Below, piece after piece: positions 1-5,083 of a stretch of 5,083 bases of DNA. Source of the stretch: UBA9980 sp964436235 (GTDB lineage Bacteria; Muiribacteriota; UBA9980); assembly GCA_964436235.1 (NCBI GenBank), contig CAYTCW010000210.1, positions 1 to 5,083 of the forward strand. The letters run 5' to 3'. Under the pieces are notes generated by a model. It saw only the letters and a program-made list of their open reading frames with translations. It searched no databases and was not told the DNA's origin. Made by a program: the position numbers and the translations under genes. Each line of letters starts with the position of its first letter. The stretch's first letter is position 1.

Positions 1-42
1 TTAAAGGTGAGGTTCTGTTATGATGTTAAGTTAAAGCCCTGA
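1..42 (+). CDS. possible 3' end of an upstream gene (13 codons)
   Basis: One forward frame is open from the first base of the window and ends at a TGA at 40-42, reading LKVRFCYDVKLKP. The other two forward frames hit stops at once or within 21 bases. This could be the C-terminus of a gene truncated by the window edge, but 13 codons are too few to distinguish a gene from chance, and no family can be recognised. The strong hairpin at 105-151 lies about 60 bases downstream, which would suit the end of a transcription unit. Confidence 0.2.
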   Translation, partial: LKVRFCYDVKLKP

Positions 43-104
43 CCAAAAAAGCTATCGACAAACCAACAAAAAAGCGTCAGGCAATTTGCCGAAAGAGGGA
101 GGGG

Positions 105-151
105 TGAAGGGGAGGGAGAAAGGGTTGCTAACCTTTTCTCCCTCCCCTTCA
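105..151. repeat. long near-perfect inverted repeat, purine-rich left arm
   Basis: Bases 105-126 pair with 130-151 around a 3-base GCT loop. This gives a 22-bp stem that is all Watson-Crick except for one G-T wobble (122 with 134). The left arm is almost entirely purine and the right arm almost entirely pyrimidine, and the purine bias extends further left to about base 91. On the + strand the hairpin is followed by a run of A, not T. On the - strand it is followed by a C/T-rich stretch with no clean T run. It is therefore not a canonical intrinsic terminator in either direction, although so stable a stem could still halt polymerase or protect an mRNA 3' end. A dispersed palindromic element is the other reading. 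Confidence 0.75.
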
Positions 152-190
152 AAAAAACATTAAAAAGGAAAGGTCATTTAATATTAGCTT

Positions 191-235
191 TGATAATTAG
201 AATCATCGATAATTATAATTTGACAAAATCGATAA
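191..235 (+). promoter_or_regulatory. GATAA-type repeats around the promoter (possible operator)
   Basis: The octamer GATAATTA occurs at 192-199 and again at 208-215. ATCGATAA occurs at 205-212 and again at 228-235, the second copy falling inside the spacer of the predicted promoter. Start-to-start distances are 16 and 23 bases. Repeats around a promoter could be binding sites for a regulator, but the region is very AT-rich and chance repetition is a real alternative. No known operator is recognised. Confidence 0.2.
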
Positions 236-248
236 AAATTGATATAAA
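220..248 (+). promoter_or_regulatory. predicted sigma70-type promoter
   Basis: A perfect -35 hexamer TTGACA (220-225) is followed by a 17-base spacer and a -10 hexamer TATAAA (243-248; five of six match the consensus TATAAT). Transcription would start near base 255, giving a leader of about 65 bases before the sugar transferase gene. No other convincing promoter is seen before the two MnmG genes, so this may serve the whole array. The surrounding AT richness raises the chance of a fortuitous match, but a perfect -35 at optimal spacing is uncommon. Confidence 0.55.
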
Positions 249-281
249 TATGTTCTAAAAATCATATATTTATGGGCATGC

Positions 282-302
282 TCTAAAAAAGCATTTTTTA
301 GA
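282..302 (+). repeat. small AT-rich inverted repeat in the leader
   Basis: Bases 282-290 (TCTAAAAAA) pair perfectly with 294-302 (TTTTTTAGA) around a GCA loop. It lies in the presumed untranslated leader, 20 bases before the ATG at 322, and is followed by the 8-base palindrome AGCCGGCT and five T. The stem is weak because it has only two G-C pairs. A role in leader structure or attenuation is possible but not shown. Confidence 0.35.
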
Positions 303-321
303 AGCCGGCTTTTTAATAATT

Positions 322-954
322 ATGACGGGGTGGTATGCTGAATTTATGAATGATATTAGCTTTTTATTAAAGTCGATAAACGCTTTTTATAAAAACAGGA
401 TAGTTAGAATTTTCGATATAGTTTTTTCTTTATTTGTTCTGGTAGTCTTTCTTCCAATCTGGCTGGTAATTTCGTTAATTATTAAATTAGACTCGAACGG
501 TCCTGTAATATTTCGGCAGATACGGGTCGGCCTTAACGGAAAGCTGTTTCAGATGTATAAATTCAGAACAATGGTTAAAAATGCTCAAAAAATAGGGCCG
601 CTTATAACTGAAAAAAACGATTGCCGCGTTACTTTTATAGGCAGGTTTTTAAGAAAGACGAGTTTAGATGAAATACCTAATTTTATAAATGTTTTAAAGG
701 GTGAAATGAGCGTTATAGGCCCGCGTCCGGAAGTGCCGGATATAGCCTGTCATTATAATAAATGGCAGAGGAAAGTGCTTTCGGTTAAACCTGGAATAAC
801 CGGTTTTTCGCAGGTACTAGGCAGGCAGGAGCTTGAAATAGATTATAAATCAAGGCTCGATCGTTATTATATTAAAAGATCGGGATTGTGTATGGATATG
901 TGGATAATGTTTAAAACCGTTTTTGTGGTCGTAAAGGGCTCTGGAACGCGTTAA
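322..954 (+). CDS. initiating sugar-phosphate transferase (polyprenyl-P phosphoglycosyl transferase, PglC/WcaJ type)
   Basis: A 210-residue protein with the whole bacterial sugar transferase domain and little else. In this family the enzyme transfers a sugar-1-phosphate from a UDP-sugar to undecaprenyl phosphate at the inner face of the cytoplasmic membrane, the first step of capsule, O-antigen, exopolysaccharide or glycoprotein glycan synthesis. Visible signatures are a hydrophobic segment at about 29-54 broken by Pro45, as in the re-entrant membrane helix; GPVIFRQIRVG at 60-70; KFRTM at 80-84; the Asp-Glu catalytic dyad (D116, E117) in TSLDEIPNFINVLKGEMS; GPRPE at 133-137; and KPGITG at 156-161. 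It ends in a hydrophobic amphipathic stretch at about 190-205. The length fits the small monotopic forms without the extra N-terminal membrane domain of WcaJ/WbaP. The sugar specificity cannot be read. The ATG at 322 has no clear ribosome-binding site. Met9 (346) has GGGGTGG upstream and is an alternative start. The mnmG-like gene follows after 44 bases on the same strand. Confidence 0.93.
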   Translation: MTGWYAEFMNDISFLLKSINAFYKNRIVRIFDIVFSLFVLVVFLPIWLVISLIIKLDSNGPVIFRQIRVGLNGKLFQMYKFRTMVKNAQKIGPLITEKNDCRVTFIGRFLRKTSLDEIPNFINVLKGEMSVIGPRPEVPDIACHYNKWQRKVLSVKPGITGFSQVLGRQELEIDYKSRLDRYYIKRSGLCMDMWIMFKTVFVVVKGSGTR

Positions 955-980
955 TCATTAATTAATTTGAAGTATTAAAT

Positions 981-985
981 TAAGG
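981..985 (+). promoter_or_regulatory. weak ribosome-binding site for the first mnmG paralogue
   Basis: TAAGG lies 13 bases before the ATG at 999. The spacing is longer than optimal, but it is the only purine-rich Shine-Dalgarno candidate in the 44-base gap. Starting at 999 leaves about 20 residues before the FAD-binding strand, compared with 7 in E. coli MnmG. No in-frame ATG comes between this codon and the dinucleotide fold. Confidence 0.4.
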
Positions 986-998
986 CAGTATATTATAA

Positions 999-2107
999 AT
1001 GACGAATAATACGATTGGTTCAGCCGGTTACGTTTTTAGCGGCGAGTTTCACGCTAGTTACGATGTTATAGTGGTAGGCGCGGGTCACGCCGGATGCGAA
1101 GCGGCCTATGCCGCCGCGCGTCTTGGTATGAAAACTCTTTTAATGACCATTAATATCGAAAATATAGCGCTTATGCCCTGCAATCCGTCTATAGGCGGGC
1201 CCGGCAAGGGCCATATAGTCCGGGAAATAGATGCTCTCGGCGGCCTTATGGGTAAGATCATCGATAAATCATATATTCAAATAAGGGTGCTTAACGATTC
1301 ACGCGGCCCCGCCGTTCATGCTCTGCGCGCTCAGGCCGATAAAAAGAAATATCAGCACGAAATGCGTAAAATGCTCGAAGCCGAAGATAATATAGATATT
1401 AAAATGGGCGTCGTATCTAAAATTGTCGCGGCTGAAACCGGCGGCAGCGAGGTTTCTCCGGGCTCCGCGCGCTTTTTCGTACGCGGCGTTGAAACTCTTA
1501 ACGGCATGCGTTATGGCGCTAAATCGGTTATTATATGCAGCGGCGTTTATCTTAAATCGGATATTATAATCGGCGATATTAAATATAAAGCAGGGCCGCA
1601 TAATGAAATTTCGGCGGATGATCTTTCCGATTCGCTTAGTTCTTACGGCTTTAAAATAGAACGGCTCCAGACCGCTACGCCCTGCCGCGTTAACCGGGCC
1701 ACAATTAATTTCGATGAATTTAAAAAACTTCCGTATAATTCGGGCATTAAGTGTTTTTCTTATGAAGGCGGCCTGTCTCGCGAAAAGCAGATGGATTGTT
1801 ATCTGGCTTTTTCAAATAACGCGACAGTCGAAGTTATTAAGCAAAATATTCACCGCTCGCCCCTTGTTATCGGTAATATTACAAATAACGGGCCGCGCTA
1901 TTGCCCTTCCATAGATAGAAAAGTTATTAATTTTCCAGCTAAGGCCAATCATCAGATATTCATAGAACCCGAAGGCGAAGATTCGAATGAAATGTATCTG
2001 CAGGGGCTTACCACTTCCATGCCGCCTGACGTTCAGCTTGCCATACTGCGCAGTATTCCGGGCCTCGAAAATATAGAAGTAATGCGCTACGGCTATGCGA
2101 TCGAATA
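999..2107 (+). CDS. mnmG: divergent MnmG/GidA paralogue A, N-terminal part (broken by the assembly gap)
   Basis: This is the first 369 codons plus two bases of codon 370 of an MnmG-family flavoprotein. The family, with MnmE, uses FAD, NADH and methylene-tetrahydrofolate to form the cmnm5/nm5 group on wobble U34 of tRNA. Visible signatures: FAD Rossmann motif VVGAGHAGCEAA at 25-36; PCNPSIGGPGKGH at 60-72 with the conserved Cys61 (E. coli Cys47); a very typical DALGGLM...GPAV..LRAQAD block at 78-114; and GPRYCPSID at 298-306 with Cys302 (E. coli Cys277). Several normally strict motifs are changed. GTFL is GVYL (182-185), the GGR.GDP stretch reads AGPHNEI (198-204), GRLKTGTPPR reads ERLQTATPCR (221-230), and TNExTH reads SNNATV (272-277). 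Joined across the gap to 2263-3118, the frame is continuous and gives 654 residues, normal for the family. A changed or shared catalytic role is likely, so the mnmG name states family, not proven function. The frame should not be read through the N run, because the padding puts it out of phase. Confidence 0.88.
2053..2107 (+). repeat. 55-base contig-end duplicate, left copy
   Basis: These 55 bases immediately before the N run are identical, base for base, to 2208-2262 immediately after it. They encode residues 352-370 of MnmG paralogue A. An exact repeat that stops at both gap edges is what overlapping de Bruijn contig ends look like. It is probably an assembly artefact and not a biological repeat. 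Confidence 0.95.
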
Positions 2108-2207
2108 NNNNNNNNNNNNNNNNNNNNNNNNNNNNNNNNNNNNNNNNNNNNNNNNNNNNNNNNNNNNNNNNNNNNNNNNNNNNNNNNNNNNNNNNNNNNN
2201 NNNNNNN
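2108..2207. other. assembly gap, 100 N
   Basis: Exactly 100 unknown bases, the conventional filler for a gap of unstated size. Because the flanks overlap by 55 bases, the true gap is probably absent. Removing 155 bases (100 N plus one copy of the overlap) restores a single open frame through the MnmG paralogue A gene. Confidence 0.97.
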
Positions 2208-2262
2208 GTATTCCGGGCCTCGAAAATATAGAAGTAATGCGCTACGGCTATGCGATCGAATA
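2208..2262 (+). repeat. 55-base contig-end duplicate, right copy
   Basis: Second copy of the exact 55-base sequence at 2053-2107. It starts at the first base after the N run, and sequence beyond 2262 continues the MnmG frame without break. The matching part of paralogue B (around 4110-4160) is clearly different, so confusion between the two paralogues does not explain the duplication. Confidence 0.95.
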
Positions 2263-3118
2263 CGATTATATGCCCCCCGACCAGCTTAAATTGACGCTTG
2301 AAACCAAACTTATGAGCGGCCTTTATTGCGCCGGTCAGATAAACGGCACTTCCGGCTATGAAGAAGCCGCGGGACAGGGGATTATGGCCGGAATTAACGC
2401 GGCGCGTAAAGTTAAAGGAAAAAAAGAGATCATACTTTCAAGAAGCTCTTCATATATAGGCGTTATGATCGACGATCTGATGAGCAAGCCTATCATCGAG
2501 CCTTATAGAATGTTCACCTCGCGTGCCGAGCACCGCCTTATTTTAAGCGGCGAGAGCGCCTATTTCAGATTATCCGGCATAGGAGCGCGTATCGGGCTTT
2601 TAAATAAAAGAATATATTATAAAATATTCGAGCAGAAACGCAGATTCGTCGATGAAATAAAGCGCCTTAAATTATTTAAAATAAATCCCAATAAAGAAAA
2701 TAACGCGCATCTGGCCGGCGCGGAAGAGCAGCCTATTAAAAAGCCTTTCAGCGCTTTTGAAATATTAAGACGCGAAAAGATATCATATTATTTTCTCGAA
2801 AAATTCGGTTTTACCGCCGGCCTTAATTTAACCGATGACGCCGAGATAATATCTTTACTTGAAAATTTCGTTAAATATTCAGGTTATATCGAGCGCGAAG
2901 CTGTCCAGGTCGAAAAGATGAAAAAAGTCGAAAAAATAAATATAGCAGCCGGTTTTAATTATTCAGAGGTTAAGGGATTATCTAAAGAAAGTAAAGAAGT
3001 GCTGCTTAAATATATGCCGGCTAATTTAGGCCAGGCTTCGAGGCTTTCAGGCGTAACGCCGGCTGAAATAACGCTTTTAATGGTGTATTTAAGCGCGTCG
3101 AAGAAAAAGGTGCGATAG
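2208..3118 (+). CDS. mnmG: divergent MnmG/GidA paralogue A, C-terminal part
   Basis: Continuation of the gene begun at 999. Codons run in frame from 2210 (residue 353 of the joined protein) to the TAG at 3116-3118. Signatures: YAIEYDYMPP at 366-375; the second FAD-binding stretch CAGQINGTSGYEEAAGQG at 392-409; SYIGVMIDDL at 433-442; EPYRMFTSRAE at 449-459; and the C-terminal tRNA/MnmE-interaction region with VKYSGYIEREA at 573-583 and GQASRLSGVTPAEI at 626-639. After RMFTSRAEHRL the usual LREDNAD is replaced by LSGESAY (464-470), a further lost family motif and one lying on the right-hand contig. So the divergence is on both sides of the gap and does not come from a bad join. The ATG at 2237 is an internal methionine of the intact protein (Met362), not a real start. 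The next gene begins 4 bases after the stop, implying co-transcription and probably translational coupling. Confidence 0.88.
3107..3112 (+). promoter_or_regulatory. ribosome-binding site for the second mnmG paralogue
   Basis: AAGGTG lies 10 bases before the ATG at 3123, inside the last codons of the preceding gene. It supports the 3123 start, which places the FAD-binding strand at residue 7, as in E. coli MnmG. The overlap with the upstream coding sequence suits translational coupling of the two paralogues. Confidence 0.45.
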
Positions 3119-3122
3119 TATT

Positions 3123-5024
3123 ATGTATATCGGTAAATATGACGTAGTAGTAATAGGATTGGGGCATGCCGGCTGCGAGGCGTTTTACGCGCTATCGAAG
3201 ATGGGATTGAAAACTCTCGGCGTCACCATAAATATCGATAATATAGCGCAGATGTCGTGCAATCCAGCCATAGGCGGAACCGCTAAATCGCAGATAGTAT
3301 TTGAAATAGAGGCTTTTGGCGGCGCCATGCCTTTTATAGCCGATAAAACCGCCATACAGACTAAAACGCTTAATCTTAAAAAAGGTCCGGCCGTATGGTC
3401 GCTTCGCACTCAAAACGATAAGTGGCGCTATAAAAATGAAATGCGGCTCTTTCTCGAAAAGTGCCCGAACGCCGAAATTAAACAGGGTATAATCGAAAAA
3501 ATAATATTTGAAAATGATGAAATTAAGGGCGTTTCATTCCATAACGGCGCGCAGTATGAGTGCAGGGCGGTTATTTTAACTACCGGCACTTTTTTAAACG
3601 GCCTGATACATATAGGCGATAAATCATACGAAGGCGGGCGCCTCGGCGATCCGGCCTCTACGGCGCTTGCCGGTCAGCTTAAAAACCTCGGCCTTAAAGT
3701 GGGACGGCTTAAAACAGGTACGCCGCCGCGCATCGATAAAAGAAGCGTCGATTTATCGGCGCTCGAAATGGAATATTCAGACCCGGTACGCCGTTTTTTT
3801 TCAAAACGCTCGCCGGCTCTTAATTTAGAGCGTATAGACAGCCCGTGTTATATTATAAGGACCAATGAAAATACTCACCGCGTTATTATCGATAATCTTA
3901 AATATTCATCGCTTTATTCGGGTAAAATATCGGGTACAGGCACCCGGTATTGCCCTTCTATCGAAGATAAATTGGTTAAATTTAAAAACAAAGAATCGCA
4001 CCGCCTTTTTCTCGAACCCGAAGGTGACGATACTTATGAAACTTATCTGCAGGGCTTTTCAATGTCGCTGCCCGAGCAAATACAACTCGAAGCGCTTCGT
4101 ACGCTGCGTGGTTTTGAAAAAGCCGAAATGATGAGACCGGCATACGCTATCGAATATGACTACGTTCATCCGTCGGAACTATACGCAAGCCTTATGAGTA
4201 AAAAATATAAAGGCCTTTTTCTGGCCGGCCAGATCAACGGTACTTCCGGTTATGAAGAAGCCGCCGGGCAGGGGCTTATTGCCGGAATTAACGCGGGACT
4301 GCATATAACCGGCCGGCCGCCCTTTATTTTAAGCCGTACGGAAAGTTATATCGGCATATTAATAGACGATCTGGTCACTAAAGATACTGACGAGCCTTAC
4401 CGGATGTTTACTTCCAGAGCCGAATTCCGCCTCAGCCTCAGAGAGGATAACGCCGATATACGCCTTTATAAATATGCTTATGATCTCGGTCTTATCGACA
4501 GGAGTTCTTATGAGGTAATCGGAGAAAAAGAAAAAATATCAGCTGAACTTATCGAAAAGTTAAAAAATAATTTTATACCGCCGTCGTTTGAGTTCAATGA
4601 AAAGTTAGCCGGCCATAATTCATGCCCTATTACGGTTAAAACCGATTATTTTAAACTGCTGAAACGGCCTGAAATAAATATATTCGACTTTATCGACGAA
4701 TACTGCGGCCTGTTTTCTAAATCAGGCTACGACGTCAAAAAAACCGATATCGATTTTTTGAATTATCTTCAGACCATGGTTAAATACGACGGCTATATTA
4801 AAAAACAGCAATATATGATCGATCAGGTTAAAAAGTATGACCAGATGATGATTCCAGCTGATATCGATTATGAAAAACTGATTAATATATCGACTGAAGG
4901 CAGGCAGAAACTCGTTAAATATTCGCCGCTGACCATAGGCGCAGCTTCGAGAATATCGGGAGTTTCAATGGCCGATGTAATGACGCTTTTTATGTATGTA
5001 AGCCTTATGAATAAAGGCAAATAA
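3123..5024 (+). CDS. mnmG: MnmG/GidA paralogue B, tRNA U34 modification flavoprotein
   Basis: A complete 633-residue MnmG-family protein, within the usual length. With MnmE, the family makes the 5-(carboxymethyl)aminomethyl group at U34 of tRNAs reading A/G-ending codons, in the cytoplasm. Signatures: FAD Rossmann motif VVIGLGHAGCEA at 9-20; SCNPAIGG with Cys46 at 45-52; GTFLNG..HIG at 155-165; EGGRLGDPAS at 170-179; GRLKTGTPPRID at 194-205; RTNENTH at 246-252; TRYCPSIEDK with Cys277 at 274-283; AGQINGTSGYEEAAGQG at 368-384; EPYRMFTSRAE at 424-434; LREDNADIRL at 439-448; and C-terminal KYDGYIKKQ and GAASRISGVS. It departs from the family in the N-terminal block. KGHLVKEVDALGGLM becomes KSQIVFEIEAFGGAM (55-69), and the RAQAD motif reads RTQND (95-99), exactly where paralogue A is conventional. 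It starts 4 bases after paralogue A stops. It is the closer of the two to the canonical enzyme in the catalytic middle, so if only one copy is the active MnmG, this one is the likelier. Confidence 0.93.
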   Translation: MYIGKYDVVVIGLGHAGCEAFYALSKMGLKTLGVTINIDNIAQMSCNPAIGGTAKSQIVFEIEAFGGAMPFIADKTAIQTKTLNLKKGPAVWSLRTQNDKWRYKNEMRLFLEKCPNAEIKQGIIEKIIFENDEIKGVSFHNGAQYECRAVILTTGTFLNGLIHIGDKSYEGGRLGDPASTALAGQLKNLGLKVGRLKTGTPPRIDKRSVDLSALEMEYSDPVRRFFSKRSPALNLERIDSPCYIIRTNENTHRVIIDNLKYSSLYSGKISGTGTRYCPSIEDKLVKFKNKESHRLFLEPEGDDTYETYLQGFSMSLPEQIQLEALRTLRGFEKAEMMRPAYAIEYDYVHPSELYASLMSKKYKGLFLAGQINGTSGYEEAAGQGLIAGINAGLHITGRPPFILSRTESYIGILIDDLVTKDTDEPYRMFTSRAEFRLSLREDNADIRLYKYAYDLGLIDRSSYEVIGEKEKISAELIEKLKNNFIPPSFEFNEKLAGHNSCPITVKTDYFKLLKRPEINIFDFIDEYCGLFSKSGYDVKKTDIDFLNYLQTMVKYDGYIKKQQYMIDQVKKYDQMMIPADIDYEKLINISTEGRQKLVKYSPLTIGAASRISGVSMADVMTLFMYVSLMNKGK

Positions 5025-5054
5025 TAAAAAAAATGAACGGACGGACCAATAAAA

Positions 5055-5083
5055 ATGAGCGAAGAATTTAAATATTTACTTAA
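5055..5083 (+). CDS. start of the next gene (partial, off the window edge)
   Basis: An ATG at 5055, 30 bases after the MnmG-B stop, opens a frame that reads MSEEFKYLL and stays open to the last base. No clear Shine-Dalgarno sequence is seen, only GGACGGA at 5039-5045. No terminator separates it from the MnmG genes. In many bacteria mnmG is followed by rsmG (gidB, 16S rRNA G527 methyltransferase), and a charged, helical start would suit it, but nine residues cannot identify a family. The earlier ATG at 5033 stops after 12 codons and is not favoured. Confidence 0.4.

Noticed and set aside
105..160. Intrinsic terminator for an upstream gene
   Set aside because: The stem is strong, but it is followed by A residues on the + strand and by no clean T run on the - strand.
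967..996. Promoter-like TTGAAG (967-972) followed by TATATT (989-994) or TATTAT (991-996) in front of MnmG-A
   Set aside because: The -35 is poor, and transcription would begin at or after the ATG at 999, leaving no leader or ribosome-binding site.
1299..1601. Open frame of 100 codons on the - strand inside MnmG-A
   Set aside because: It lies antisense to well-conserved MnmG coding sequence, resembles no family, and is a by-product of codon bias.
1714..1914. Short + strand frame of 66 codons inside MnmG-A
   Set aside because: It overlaps MnmG-A in another frame, and the conserved family motifs are in the MnmG frame.
999..2231. A single frame that reads from the MnmG-A start through the N run and stops at 2231
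   Set aside because: It counts the filler N as codons. After the gap it is in the wrong frame, and the true frame of the right contig carries the MnmG motifs.
2053..2262. Insertion of a mobile element with a 55-base target duplication at the N run
   Set aside because: The gap is filler with no element sequence. A 55-base duplication would be unusually long, and collapsing the overlap restores the gene exactly.
2237..3118. A separate 293-residue gene starting at the ATG at 2237
   Set aside because: That ATG is an internal methionine of MnmG-A, inside the duplicated 55 bases. The fragment is the C-terminal part of the same protein.
3185..3413. Two overlapping - strand open frames inside MnmG-B
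   Set aside because: They are antisense shadows of the conserved N-terminal MnmG region, with no recognisable domain or start signal.
3865..4131. Short + strand frame of 88 codons inside MnmG-B
   Set aside because: It overlaps MnmG-B in another frame and resembles no family.
3123..5024. MnmG-B or A as the folate-dependent methyltransferase TrmFO (short GidA form)
   Set aside because: TrmFO proteins are about 440 residues and lack the long C-terminal region. Both proteins here exceed 630 residues and carry the MnmG C-terminal motifs.

Overview
The window reads as a bacterial chromosomal fragment from a draft or metagenome assembly. It contains a 100-base run of N whose two sides carry the same 55 bases, which is typical of short-read contigs that were scaffolded but not merged. 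Base composition is moderate to low in GC, with heavy use of ATA for isoleucine. The organism cannot be named from the sequence. The gene content (a polyprenyl-phosphate sugar transferase and tRNA-modification enzymes of the MnmG/GidA family) is bacterial, and a poorly characterised, deep-branching phylum is possible but unproven.

Layout, all on the + strand. Bases 1-321 hold no complete gene. They contain a possible 13-codon tail of an upstream gene, a very strong purine/pyrimidine hairpin (105-151), and a good sigma70-type promoter (220-248) preceded and overlapped by GATAA repeats. Bases 322-954 encode a small initiating sugar-phosphate transferase of the PglC/WcaJ catalytic-domain type. 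After 44 bases comes the first MnmG paralogue (MnmG-A, 999-3118). The scaffold gap interrupts it, but it becomes one continuous 654-residue frame once the gap and one duplicated 55-base copy are removed. Four bases after its stop, a second full-length MnmG paralogue (MnmG-B, 3123-5024, 633 aa) begins. At 5055 a short open frame that runs off the window probably starts the next gene.

MnmG normally works as a homodimer with the GTPase MnmE to install the (carboxymethyl)aminomethyl group on U34 of certain tRNAs, and one gene per genome is usual. Here two paralogues stand in tandem, and they depart from the family pattern in different places. MnmG-A keeps the N-terminal KGH...DALGGLM...RAQAD block but has lost the GGR..GDP, KTGTPPR, TNExTH and LREDNAD motifs. 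MnmG-B keeps those motifs but has altered the N-terminal block. Both keep the two conserved cysteines and the FAD-binding signatures. This reciprocal pattern suggests a two-subunit (heterodimeric) MnmG with divided active-site functions, and it is the most interesting feature of the window. That conclusion is an inference from motif reading against the remembered E. coli sequence, not from an alignment program or structure.
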